NCBI GenBank assembly: GCA_900473205.1
Contig: UCLB01000023.1
Span: 81,239-145,238 of the forward strand
Length of the DNA stretch: 64,000 bases
Direction: 5' to 3'
DNA from: Hyphomicrobiales bacterium
GTDB lineage: Bacteria; Pseudomonadota; Alphaproteobacteria; Rhizobiales; Rhizobiaceae
The number at the start of each line of letters is the position of its first letter. Positions within the stretch are counted from its first letter, which is position 1. A model generated the notes under the pieces. That model saw only the letters and a list, made by a program, of their open reading frames with translations, was not told where the DNA came from and did not search any database. Both the position numbers and the translations under genes were made by a program. Of this stretch, positions 37,452 through 45,486 are shown one piece after another.

Positions 37452-38675
37452 TCAGCTTTCGCTACCCGTATCGAATTTTTCCGGATCGAAGACACGACCG
37501 TCGAAAAACGCATCCGGGCCTAGTACGAGACCGGAGCGGGAGGCGCCGACATCGACCGGCATGTGCAGCGTGCCTTCGAGCTTCATGTTGGCTGATGGCA
37601 CAGGGGCGAAAAGCGGCTTGATCGCCTTGCGGAAAATATCCGGGCGGAAGGCCTCGCAGGCTGCCTCATAGGCTTTGACATCGCCTGAGAATTCCGGCGG
37701 GCAATCGTTCCATCGCAGCATCTGCGAAAAGAACCACAGCGCTTGGCTCTGCCAGGGGAAATTCGCCGCCTTGCCGCTGGTGGAAAAGAAGCCGCTGCAT
37801 TCCAGCATGCGGGCAGGCGAATGCGAGATAAAGCCGGTGAGCGCCGGCAGAATGAGATCACCCTCCATATCGAGATAATGAGGGGCGGCCAGAATGCCTG
37901 CCAGCTCTTCTATATTGGCGTTGATGGCGCACCATTCGCCAGCACGGTAAAGGGCGCGCAACAGCGCTTCCAGTGTTGCCGGTTCGGCCCCTGCCCAATC
38001 CCGCGAGACGGCCAGCACCTTTTCCGGCGCATTCTGCCAGATGTGGGATTTGGTGGTGATGATCCTCGCCGTTCCGCGCAGAACGGCCGCGGTGCCGTAG
38101 GGTTCTGCAACATAGAAGCCATCGATCTCGACCGCTTCCAGCATTTGCGGCATGGCGGCGGGTGCCACTTCTACAAGCGTGATGTCACGCTCGAGTCGCA
38201 GGCGAGCATTGTCCAGGAGATAACGCAGTTCGAACATCGAGACTGCCAGAGGATGTTCGACCGCAAGCTTGAGCGGTTTCAACCCCGCTGTCTGGCGCGA
38301 TGCCGCCACGCGGGCGAGCGCCCTGGCGACGGTGCCGGGGTCGGGGATTTTCATACCCTGCTCTACCAGATCGTCATGCACTATCTGCGAGACGGCAAAG
38401 GTCGCGCCGCCTGTGGCAAGAACAAAGGGGGCGATCAGATCAGCGGGAAGATCGGGCAGGCCCAGAGCGGAAGCAACCGGCAGGGATGCGGAAAGATGCA
38501 GGCCGTGGAGCTCGCCCTTGTCCCATCCGGCCAGCAACTCGCGTGCGGATGCTTTTTTGACGAGTTCGAGGGAAAGCCCCTCATCCGTGGCGAAACCTTT
38601 TTCGGCTGCGACAACAAGAACCGCACAATCAATTGTCGGAGAAAAACCAGCCTTGAAGCTTTTCGAAGCCGACAA
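37452..38675 (-). CDS. CmpA/NrtA-family protein without signal peptide (NasS-like)
   Basis: A 407-residue protein of the nitrate/bicarbonate ABC substrate-binding fold: AEKGFATDEGLSLELVKKAS, FEL(R)YLL, VAPAAMPQMLEAVEIDGFYVAEPYG and ITTKSHIWQNAPEKVLAVSRDW. There is no signal peptide or lipobox, so it should be cytoplasmic, as in NasS, the nitrate-sensing partner of the antiterminator NasT. The start is TTG 38675 with GAGGAG 5 nt upstream; the frame is open to 38732. No nasT or transporter genes are near. It follows a LuxR-type regulator gene by 77 nt on the same strand. Confidence 0.82.
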   Translation of the reverse strand: MSASKSFKAGFSPTIDCAVLVVAAEKGFATDEGLSLELVKKASARELLAGWDKGELHGLHLSASLPVASALGLPDLPADLIAPFVLATGGATFAVSQIVHDDLVEQGMKIPDPGTVARALARVAASRQTAGLKPLKLAVEHPLAVSMFELRYLLDNARLRLERDITLVEVAPAAMPQMLEAVEIDGFYVAEPYGTAAVLRGTARIITTKSHIWQNAPEKVLAVSRDWAGAEPATLEALLRALYRAGEWCAINANIEELAGILAAPHYLDMEGDLILPALTGFISHSPARMLECSGFFSTSGKAANFPWQSQALWFFSQMLRWNDCPPEFSGDVKAYEAACEAFRPDIFRKAIKPLFAPVPSANMKLEGTLHMPVDVGASRSGLVLGPDAFFDGRVFDPEKFDTGSES

Positions 38676-38752
38676 ACGAATCTCCTCTGCCGTGAGCAAT
38701 TCGAGAATTGCGCACGTTGATGCAGAGTACAATCAAAAAATCGAAAATATTC

Positions 38753-39493
38753 CTATTTTATCAGGCCAACGCGCAACGCTTTTGCAACGGCCTGCGTACG
38801 GTTGACCGTATTGAGCTTTTTGGTCGCGCGATTGAGGTAATGATTGACCGTATGTTCGGACAGAACAAGAATTTCGGCGATCTCCGCGCTGGTCTTTCCC
38901 GCTGCTGTCCAATTGAGACAGTCGATCTCGCGATCTGTCAGCGTTTCGGGGATGCGGGCATCGAGACTGCGCACATAGGCGAGACGGCTGAAGACATGTG
39001 CGGCTATGAAGGAAATTTCAGCGATGCATCTGGGCTGGAACAGCGTCTTGTTGCCGTGAAACGACACTGCGCCTCTTTGACCCGAAGGATCATGCACGGG
39101 GCACCACAGCGACGTTTTCATATCGAAGCGGTCGAACAACTCCGCAACAGTTTTGGCTGCAGCATCGCCATGCCCCTGCAACGCAAGATCGGCGTCGACG
39201 AGAAAGGGTACAGAGGACTGTCTCAGGGTGCGAAACACATTGCTCCGGCTTAGCAGGCCCGCATTGTCATATTGATGCAGAAGCTCTGCGGGCCAATTGG
39301 TAATGACGGTGTGCTGCGACAGCTCCAGGGAAATATGGGACGGAAGGTTGAGCACCATGAAGGCTTTCATGCCCCAGGCTTCCGTGATCCTCTTGAGAAA
39401 ACGGAAAATATCGAACTGGGTTTTCAGTTCGGCAATCTCCTCCGCGCATTCTGCACCGGGAAGCGTAGAACTGGAAATCTCTGGCTTCAACAT
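38753..39493 (-). CDS. LuxR family regulator with autoinducer-binding-like domain
   Basis: A 246-residue protein. The N-terminal part resembles the autoinducer-binding domain (VITNWPAELLHQYDNAGLL), but the Asp-Pro pair that contacts acyl-homoserine lactones in TraR/LuxR reads Ser-Asn (LLSRSNVFRTLRQS). The C-terminal DNA-binding domain is a complete LuxR HTH: LTDREIDCLNWTAAGKTSAEIAEILVLSEHTVNHYLNRATKKL. No synthase gene is in the window, so it looks like a LuxR solo. It is upstream of and probably co-transcribed with the NasS-like gene. Confidence 0.87.
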   Translation of the reverse strand: MLKPEISSSTLPGAECAEEIAELKTQFDIFRFLKRITEAWGMKAFMVLNLPSHISLELSQHTVITNWPAELLHQYDNAGLLSRSNVFRTLRQSSVPFLVDADLALQGHGDAAAKTVAELFDRFDMKTSLWCPVHDPSGQRGAVSFHGNKTLFQPRCIAEISFIAAHVFSRLAYVRSLDARIPETLTDREIDCLNWTAAGKTSAEIAEILVLSEHTVNHYLNRATKKLNTVNRTQAVAKALRVGLIK

Positions 39494-39667
39494 TGGTTCT
39501 GATTCTTTACAAGGTAAGCTTAAAAGGATGAATCTGGCTAACAGAAAATTGTTACGGCAATAATTACCAATTCATTATATTTTTGCAAACAAAAGTTGAT
39601 ACGAAGTTTCATATCATTTTCGAATCTAAAGATTGTTATTGTACATTTACAGATAATTTCTATGGCT

Positions 39668-40468
39668 TCATTCTTGCGCAGGCGGCAGACGCACCGAAAT
39701 ATCTAAAGAAATATTCCGCGCTGCTTCTTGCACCAGTTCAGACCAGCCTTCAAGGCGCTCTCGCGTTAGTCTATAGGCCGGTCCGGTGACCGAGATGGCG
39801 GCATGAAAATATCTGCCCCGCGCCGAAACCGGCACCGCGATGCACTGAATTCCGGTCTCATGCTCCTCCAGATCGAAGCCGTATCCGCAGTGTCGAATAT
39901 TATTAATTTCTTGTTTTAGTTGGGTTGTAGAAATAATGGTATTTTGCGTGTAGGGATGAAAGACCATTGCGCTGGCGACGTCATCCAGTTCCGCATCGGA
40001 AAGCAGTGAAAGCGCAGCCTTGCCGACACCGGTGCAATAGGCCGGAGACACGCGTCCGATTTGCGAATACATGCGCACCGCATGCTTGCCATCGATCTTG
40101 TCGAGATAGACGATTTCGGCACCGCGCAGCACGCCGAGATGAACAGATTCCTGTGTCTTTTCATGCAAAACACGCAGATGCGGTGCGGCTATGGAGCGCA
40201 GGTCGTTGCCGCTCCATGCCTGTGAGGCGAATGTCAGAAGCCGCACGCCCGCGACATAGGTCTGGTCGTCCTTCTGCTCCAGCAAGCCCTCTTCGAGCAG
40301 ATGAACAAGCTGCCGATGGAGCGTGCCACGCGGCTGGCCAGAGCGCTGGAGAATATCGGTGAAGCGGAGCGGCTGCGGCGACATGACAACGAGTTCCAGC
40401 AGCGCGATTGCCTTTCCTAACGTTCCGGTGGTGCTATCCGTTGTCTTTTCGGTTGAATGGGACGCCAT
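39668..40468 (-). CDS. IclR family transcriptional regulator of the dgo operon
   Basis: A 266-residue regulator: an N-terminal winged helix (about 18-80, GTLGKAIALLELVVMSPQPL, LQRSGQPRGTLHRQLVHLLEEG) and the C-terminal effector domain with YLDKIDGKHAVRMYSQIGR, PAYCTGVGKAALSLL and ETGIQCIAVPV. IclR proteins are usually repressors of sugar or acid catabolism. It diverges from the galactose/galactonate operon, with an exact palindrome at 40544-40562 between them, so it probably controls that operon in response to a pathway intermediate. Confidence 0.92.
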   Translation of the reverse strand: MASHSTEKTTDSTTGTLGKAIALLELVVMSPQPLRFTDILQRSGQPRGTLHRQLVHLLEEGLLEQKDDQTYVAGVRLLTFASQAWSGNDLRSIAAPHLRVLHEKTQESVHLGVLRGAEIVYLDKIDGKHAVRMYSQIGRVSPAYCTGVGKAALSLLSDAELDDVASAMVFHPYTQNTIISTTQLKQEINNIRHCGYGFDLEEHETGIQCIAVPVSARGRYFHAAISVTGPAYRLTRERLEGWSELVQEAARNISLDISVRLPPAQE

Positions 40469-40496
40469 GTTATCTCCATGTGCGACATTGCCGCGC

Positions 40497-40526
40497 TTGA
40501 CATTTCAGAGGCGGAAAGGGCACTAT
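40497..40526 (+). promoter_or_regulatory. Putative promoter of the galactose/galactonate operon
   Basis: TTGACA at 40497-40502, then 18 nt, then CACTAT as a weak -10. It would start transcription around 40533, just before the operator palindrome. Confidence 0.45.
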
Positions 40527-40543
40527 TCCGTCAAATGAAACTT

Positions 40544-40562
40544 AGTTCCAAATAATGGAACT
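40544..40562 (+). promoter_or_regulatory. Operator-like perfect palindrome between iclR and the dgo operon
   Basis: AGTTCCA-AATAA-TGGAACT: 7-bp arms with no mismatch and a 5-bp AT spacer. The half-site TGGAA/TTCCA recalls the E. coli IclR site. It lies 24 bp before the SDR gene start and downstream of the proposed promoter, suiting repression by the neighbouring IclR protein. Confidence 0.6.
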
Positions 40563-40585
40563 TGCAATCCGTGCTGGGAGGCGTG

Positions 40586-41356
40586 ATGGCGGAAAATTCT
40601 GGACCGTTTTCCGAATTTGCGGATCAGGGCGTTCTCATTACCGGCGGCGGTTCGGGCATCGGCGCATCGCTGGTTACGGCCTTTGCCGAGCAAGGCGCAA
40701 AAGTCGCCTTCATCGATATCAATGTTTCCGCCAGCCAAAACCTTGTCGAAACGCTATCCCGGAAAACCCGGCATCCCGTAACATTCATCGAGGCCGATCT
40801 TCGCGCCCAATCCCAATTGGCACATGCCGTAGAGACGGCGGCAGAAGCAACTGATGGCATCAAGGTTCTGGTGAACAACGCCGCCTGGGATGACCGACAC
40901 GATATCGACACCTTAACCAGCGATTACTGGGATGCGAACCACGCGGTCAATCTGAAGCCGGTATTTTTCGTAACACAAGCGGCGCTGCCCTATCTGCGCA
41001 AGGCGCATGGTGCTTCGATCATCAATTTCTCGTCCATTTCCTATCTGTTGAACATGGGCGAATTGCCGGCCTATGCCGCAGCAAAAGCCGGTATCGTCGG
41101 CCTGACGAAAAGCCTTGCCGGACGGCTTGGGCCTGAAAACATCCGCGTCAACGCTATTCTACCGGGCATGATCGTGACCGAGCGGCAGAGGGAACTCTGG
41201 CTGACCGACGATTCGATTTCGCAAGGGGTTTCCCGCCAATGCCTCAAGCGCGCATTGACGGCGGATGATCTTACCGGTCCCTGTCTCTTTCTGGCCTCTT
41301 CGGCATCTGTCGCCATGACGGCCCAAACAATCATCATCGATGGAGGTCTTTTGTAA
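40586..41356 (+). CDS. SDR family oxidoreductase, probable aldose 1-dehydrogenase
   Basis: A 256-residue short-chain dehydrogenase with the NAD(P) loop VLITGGGSGIGASLV, the NNAAW block, the Ser of NFSSIS, and the catalytic YAAAK. Its place as first gene before dgoK, dgoA and a lactonase suggests that it oxidises D-galactose (or a similar aldose) to the lactone; sequence alone cannot settle the substrate. ATG 40586 has GGGAGG 4 nt upstream; TTG 40562 and GTG 40583 are in frame. Its stop overlaps the dgoK start by one base. Confidence 0.87.
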   Translation: MAENSGPFSEFADQGVLITGGGSGIGASLVTAFAEQGAKVAFIDINVSASQNLVETLSRKTRHPVTFIEADLRAQSQLAHAVETAAEATDGIKVLVNNAAWDDRHDIDTLTSDYWDANHAVNLKPVFFVTQAALPYLRKAHGASIINFSSISYLLNMGELPAYAAAKAGIVGLTKSLAGRLGPENIRVNAILPGMIVTERQRELWLTDDSISQGVSRQCLKRALTADDLTGPCLFLASSASVAMTAQTIIIDGGLL

Positions 41357-42273
41357 TGTCCGATGCCGCATTTGTTGCCGTGGACTGGGGTACGACCAGT
41401 TTCCGGCTTTGGCTGATGAGCAAATCCGGCGACATACTGGGCGAGCGACGCAGCGCCGAGGGCATGACAACGGCTATGAAAACCGGTTTCCCGGAAGTGC
41501 TGGCTTCCCATCTAGCCGCCCTTTCCGCACCGTCCGGCCTTCCGGTCATCATCTGCGGCATGGCGGGTGCGCGGCAGGGCTGGGTGGAAGCAGGTTATGT
41601 GGATGTGCCCGCCGATCTCTCAGAGGTTTTGAAAGGTGCGGTGCGCGTGCCGGGTCAGGCAGACGATATCCGTATTCTACCGGGTCTTGCCCAGCGCGCG
41701 ACGGAAACACCCGATGTGATCCGCGGAGAAGAAACCCAGCTTCTGGGTGCCTTGTCTGCCGATTACAAAACCGGCGAACAACTGGTCTGCATGCCCGGCA
41801 CCCATTCCAAATGGGTCGGCGTCAGTAATCTGAAAGTCACCGGCTTTGCCACCTTCATGACCGGCGAATTGTTCGACGTCATTTCCAAACACTCCATCCT
41901 GTCGCATGCCATTGCCGAGGCGCAAGCCTTTACCGGTGATCTTCCCGCTTTCCGCGCTGCCGTGGCGGATAGCTACGCCAACCCGCAAATGGCGACGAAC
42001 CGGCTGTTCACGGTGCGGTCCGGGCAACTGCTGCACGGTCTTTCCGCGACAGATGCGAAGGCAAAGCTTTCCGGTACCATGATCGGGCTGGAGATTGCTG
42101 GCGCCCATTCCACCGCACCGAAAAGCGCAAAGGTGGTGCTGATTGCATCCGGCGCATTGGGTGCGCTTTACAAGGCGGCCTTCGACGCCCTGTCCATCAA
42201 TTTCGTAACCATCGATGCCGATGAAGCCGTTCGCCACGGGCTTGTCGCCGCCGCACATGCCATCTGGCACTGA
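41356..42273 (+). CDS. dgoK: 2-dehydro-3-deoxygalactonokinase
   Basis: A 305-residue KDGal kinase. It begins with the ASKHA phosphate motif FVAVDWGTTSFRLWLM and has MAGARQGWVEAGYV, ILPGLAQ, RGEETQLLGAL, CMPGTHSKWV and FMTGELFDVI, all usual in DgoK. It phosphorylates 2-keto-3-deoxygalactonate for aldol cleavage by DgoA. Second gene of the IclR-controlled operon; its ATG shares a base with the SDR stop codon. Confidence 0.94.
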   Translation: MSDAAFVAVDWGTTSFRLWLMSKSGDILGERRSAEGMTTAMKTGFPEVLASHLAALSAPSGLPVIICGMAGARQGWVEAGYVDVPADLSEVLKGAVRVPGQADDIRILPGLAQRATETPDVIRGEETQLLGALSADYKTGEQLVCMPGTHSKWVGVSNLKVTGFATFMTGELFDVISKHSILSHAIAEAQAFTGDLPAFRAAVADSYANPQMATNRLFTVRSGQLLHGLSATDAKAKLSGTMIGLEIAGAHSTAPKSAKVVLIASGALGALYKAAFDALSINFVTIDADEAVRHGLVAAAHAIWH

Positions 42274-42285
42274 GGAGATTTTAGA

Positions 42286-42915
42286 ATGCGTATTCCCTTC
42301 CCATCAATGAAGTACCCGCTCGTCGCCATCCTGCGCGGCATCCGGCCGGAAGAAACCGAGGGCGTGGTCAACGTGCTGCTGGAAAGCGGCCTGCGCGCCA
42401 TTGAAATTCCCCTCAACTCGCCAGACGCTTTCCGCTCCATCGAAATCGCCGCAAAGCTTGCCCCGGCAGATGCGCTGATCGGTGCTGGCACCGTGCTGAC
42501 CGTTGACGATGTAAAGAATTTGGATGCGGCAGGCGGCAAGCTGATGGTGAGCCCCAATGTCGATGTCGACGTCATCACGGCGGCGCGTGAAAAGGGCATG
42601 GTCACCATGCCCGGTGTTTTGACACCGACTGAAGCTCTGCTGGCGCTGAAAGCCGGTGCTACTGGCCTCAAATTCTTCCCCGCCAGCGTTCTTGGACCAT
42701 CGGGTATCAACGCCATCCGCGCCATTCTGCCCAAGGACACGATGGTTGCGGCTGTCGGCGGCGTTTCCGACAAGAATTTCAGCGACTACACCAGCATCGG
42801 CGTCACAGCCTTCGGCCTTGGCACCAGTCTCTACAAGCCTGGCATGACAGCAGCAGATGTGCATGAGCGCGCGCTCGTCACCATCAAGGCCTATGATATC
42901 GCGATTGGAGCTTGA
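42286..42915 (+). CDS. dgoA: 2-dehydro-3-deoxy-6-phosphogalactonate aldolase
   Basis: A 209-residue class I aldolase of the KDPG/KDPGal family. The general base is Glu40 (GLRAIEIPLNSP) and the Schiff-base lysine Lys129 (GATGLKFFPAS). It splits KDPGal into pyruvate and glyceraldehyde-3-phosphate. Pairing with DgoK favours the galactose form over KDPG (Eda). Third gene of the operon, 12 nt after dgoK. Confidence 0.94.
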   Translation: MRIPFPSMKYPLVAILRGIRPEETEGVVNVLLESGLRAIEIPLNSPDAFRSIEIAAKLAPADALIGAGTVLTVDDVKNLDAAGGKLMVSPNVDVDVITAAREKGMVTMPGVLTPTEALLALKAGATGLKFFPASVLGPSGINAIRAILPKDTMVAAVGGVSDKNFSDYTSIGVTAFGLGTSLYKPGMTAADVHERALVTIKAYDIAIGA

Positions 42916-42918
42916 GCC

Positions 42919-43806
42919 ATGGCTGACATCCACACATTTGCAGGCAAGGTGCTGGACGCGACACAGATGCATCTGGGCGAAGGCCCGAGTTTCGATCCGC
43001 TGACCAATAGGCTCTGCTGGCTGAACATTCTCGGAAAGGAACTGCACGAACTCGATCCGGCAACGGGCGAAAAGACCGTGCATGCCCTCCCCTTCATGGC
43101 AAGCGTCGTGGCGCGGATCGATGAGAAGCGCCAGTTGCTGGCCTCCGACGAAGGCCTGTTCATCCGCGACCGGGCCACAGGTGACCTCTTCCTCCACGCC
43201 GATTTCGAGCCCGGCAAACCCGGAAACCGCTCTAACGACGGTCGCGTGCACCAGAGCGGCGCGCTGTGGATCGGCACCATGGGCAAAAAGGCCGAGGACG
43301 GCGCAGGCGGCATCTACCATGTCGCCAAGGGCGTGGTGACGACGCTGTTCGAGAATATCAGCATCTCCAACTCCATCTGCTTCTCACCGGATGGCGCGAC
43401 CGGCTATTATGTCGACACGCGTGCCAACAAGTTGATGGCCGTCCCCGTCGATCCAGCAACCGGCCTGCCAACCGGCCCCGGCAAGGTGCTTGTCGATCAG
43501 GCAGGCAAGGATGGTGGCATTGACGGATCGGTTTGCGATGCTGATGGCCACATCTGGAACGCCCGCTGGGGCATGGGTGCCGTGGACCGCTATTCCCCGA
43601 CCGGCCAGCATCTCGACCGCTATGAGGTGCCAGCAAAGCAGACGACCTGCCCGGCATTCTTCGGCCCAGCCGCCAATCGCCTCGCCGTCACCTCCGCCTG
43701 CGAAGGCCTGGATGATGCGACGGTGAAGGCCAACCCGCTGTTCGGTACGACCTTTGATCTCGGGATCGAGGTGAAGGGTGTGCTGGATGGGGCTTATAGG
43801 GTTTGA
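42919..43806 (+). CDS. SMP-30/gluconolactonase family sugar lactonase
   Basis: A 295-residue six-bladed propeller lactonase: LGEGPSFDPLTNRLCWLNIL contains the metal-binding Glu, NRSNDGRVHQSGALWIGTMG the Asn and substrate site, and CDADGHIWNARWGMGAVDRY the late Asp region. It should open the aldonolactone formed by the SDR enzyme. It begins 3 nt after dgoA and closes the operon. The dehydratase that would link galactonate to KDGal is not in the window. Confidence 0.92.
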   Translation: MADIHTFAGKVLDATQMHLGEGPSFDPLTNRLCWLNILGKELHELDPATGEKTVHALPFMASVVARIDEKRQLLASDEGLFIRDRATGDLFLHADFEPGKPGNRSNDGRVHQSGALWIGTMGKKAEDGAGGIYHVAKGVVTTLFENISISNSICFSPDGATGYYVDTRANKLMAVPVDPATGLPTGPGKVLVDQAGKDGGIDGSVCDADGHIWNARWGMGAVDRYSPTGQHLDRYEVPAKQTTCPAFFGPAANRLAVTSACEGLDDATVKANPLFGTTFDLGIEVKGVLDGAYRV

Positions 43807-43855
43807 TTGATTTCCACTTCAGCCATGCCCCGTCAGTCCACAGACGCCCACTTTT

Positions 43856-43940
43856 CGTCATCCTCGGGCTTGTCCCGAGGATCTGATCACGTTGAATGTT
43901 GTGGTTCGTTAGATGCTCGGGACAAGCCTGAGCATGACGG
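43856..43940. repeat. 85-bp palindromic intergenic repeat (family B)
   Basis: Begins CGTCATCCTCGGGCTTGTCC and ends with its imperfect inverted copy (GACAAGCCTGAGCATGACGG); the middle contains CACGTTGAATGT. By hand alignment it matches the element at 61058-61142 at 74 of 85 positions. It sits between convergent genes. Confidence 0.85.
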
Positions 43941-43986
43941 CGGGCAGGTTTGACCCACGGGCGAAAGTGTGACACCCGCGTCCTTG

Positions 43987-45354
43987 CTACCCGAAATCCA
44001 AGCCAGAGGCTGGAACGTCGCGGTAATTCTCCTGGAGATAGCGGTGGGTCGCGGCGGCATCCACCGGGCGGCCGTAGAAATAGCCCTGACCCATGGCGCA
44101 ACCGAGGCTGCGCAGTTTTTCCGCTTCCGTCTTGTCCTCGATACCCTCTGCGACAACCTCAAGATCCAGCCCATCGCACATGGCGACAATGGCCTTGATG
44201 ATGTGTTCGGACGGACGGTCGGTGCTGATGCGAGAAACGAAGGCGCGGTCGATCTTTACCTTGTCGAAGGAGAAGTCCCGCAAACGCCCTAGGCTCGACT
44301 GGCCCGTGCCGAAATCGTCAAGGGAAATACGCACGCCTGCCTGCTGAAGCTCGCTGATGATGCGCTGGGCAGTATCGGCGGATGTCATGACCGCCGTTTC
44401 GGTGATTTCCAGCTCCAGGCGGCGTGGATCGAGACCCACGCGCCGCAGGATCGACAGAATGTTTTCCGCAGTCGTCGGGTCCATCAACTGTGCGGACGAT
44501 AGATTGAAGGACAGAAACAGCTCTCGCGGCCAGGACAGTGCGGCTTCCGCCGCCTTGCGCAAAAGCGTTTCGGACAGTGCGTCGATAAAGCCACGCTCTT
44601 CCGCCAATGGTACGAAGACGGCGGGCGATACGAAGCCGAGATCGGGATCATTCCAGCGTGCAAGGGCCTCGAAGCCAATGACCGTTGCATCGCTGAGGCG
44701 CACGATAGGCTGGAAATGGACGTCGACCGCATCGCTGATGATGGCGTTTCGAAGCGCCTGTTCCAACTGCGTAGCCCGCTTCATTTCCTGCGCGATTTCG
44801 CGCGAATAAACCGTGATCTGGCCGCGACCGCGACGTTTCGAACGGTAAAGCGCGGTTTCGGCGCTTTTCAGCAAATCCTCGAAATCCTCGCCTGCAAATG
44901 GATAGATCGCGAAACCGAAAGATGAGGATAGACGCACGTTGCGATCACCCAGATCGTAAGGCGCAGACAGCACGTCCTTGATCATGTTGCCAACGCGCTC
45001 CGCGCCCAGTCGCTCAAACACCAGCGGCAGCACAAAAGCGAATTCGTCGCCATCGTGACGGGTTACGACCGCGCCATCCGGTACACAGGCCCTGAGGCGA
45101 TGGGCGACCTGACAGAGAATTTCATCGCCCGCCTCAACGCCGAAAAGATCGTTGATCGGCTTGAAACCGTCAATATTGGCCACACCGATGGTAAAGGGGG
45201 CGGGATCGCTGGCCCGCTCTGCGGCAAGCATGCGGATCTTGTCGCGCAGGCGATAGCGGTTGCCCAGACCCGTCAGCGGATCGCTGTAAGCCATGGCCTG
45301 CAACTCGTGCTGGCTGACCTGCGGCGCATTTTGGACTGGGGATTTCATGCGCAC
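43987..45354 (-). CDS. GGDEF-EAL protein, cyclase domain probably inactive
   Basis: A 455-residue cytoplasmic protein of two domains. The GGDEF domain (about 22-185) reads DGDEF at 101-105, and Asn60 (VANIDGFKPIND) replaces the metal-binding Asp known from PleD, so c-di-GMP synthesis is doubtful. The EAL domain (about 200-445) has EAL at 229-231, and the later FNLSS, ELEITET, DDFGTG, KIDRAF and AEGIE, all needed for c-di-GMP hydrolysis. It is probably a phosphodiesterase. No sensor or membrane region is present. It follows the PAS-REC gene on the same strand. Confidence 0.92.
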   Translation of the reverse strand: MRMKSPVQNAPQVSQHELQAMAYSDPLTGLGNRYRLRDKIRMLAAERASDPAPFTIGVANIDGFKPINDLFGVEAGDEILCQVAHRLRACVPDGAVVTRHDGDEFAFVLPLVFERLGAERVGNMIKDVLSAPYDLGDRNVRLSSSFGFAIYPFAGEDFEDLLKSAETALYRSKRRGRGQITVYSREIAQEMKRATQLEQALRNAIISDAVDVHFQPIVRLSDATVIGFEALARWNDPDLGFVSPAVFVPLAEERGFIDALSETLLRKAAEAALSWPRELFLSFNLSSAQLMDPTTAENILSILRRVGLDPRRLELEITETAVMTSADTAQRIISELQQAGVRISLDDFGTGQSSLGRLRDFSFDKVKIDRAFVSRISTDRPSEHIIKAIVAMCDGLDLEVVAEGIEDKTEAEKLRSLGCAMGQGYFYGRPVDAAATHRYLQENYRDVPASGLDFG

Positions 45355-45486
45355 ATCCTGATCAACGGACTATGAGATTTTCGCAGACAATGTGATTTGA
45401 TTCTTAAGAAAACACTATCTCTAAACTCTGCGAAATAGCCATCGATTTTCAGGGTAAACCGGTCTGTTTCAAGCAATTTGCGTCGA

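Noticed and set aside
39494-39667. A lux-box or other LuxR operator in the AT-rich gap before the LuxR gene
   Set aside because: AATTGTTACGGCAATAATT is only an imperfect dyad and is not lux-box-like; AT-rich DNA gives such matches easily.
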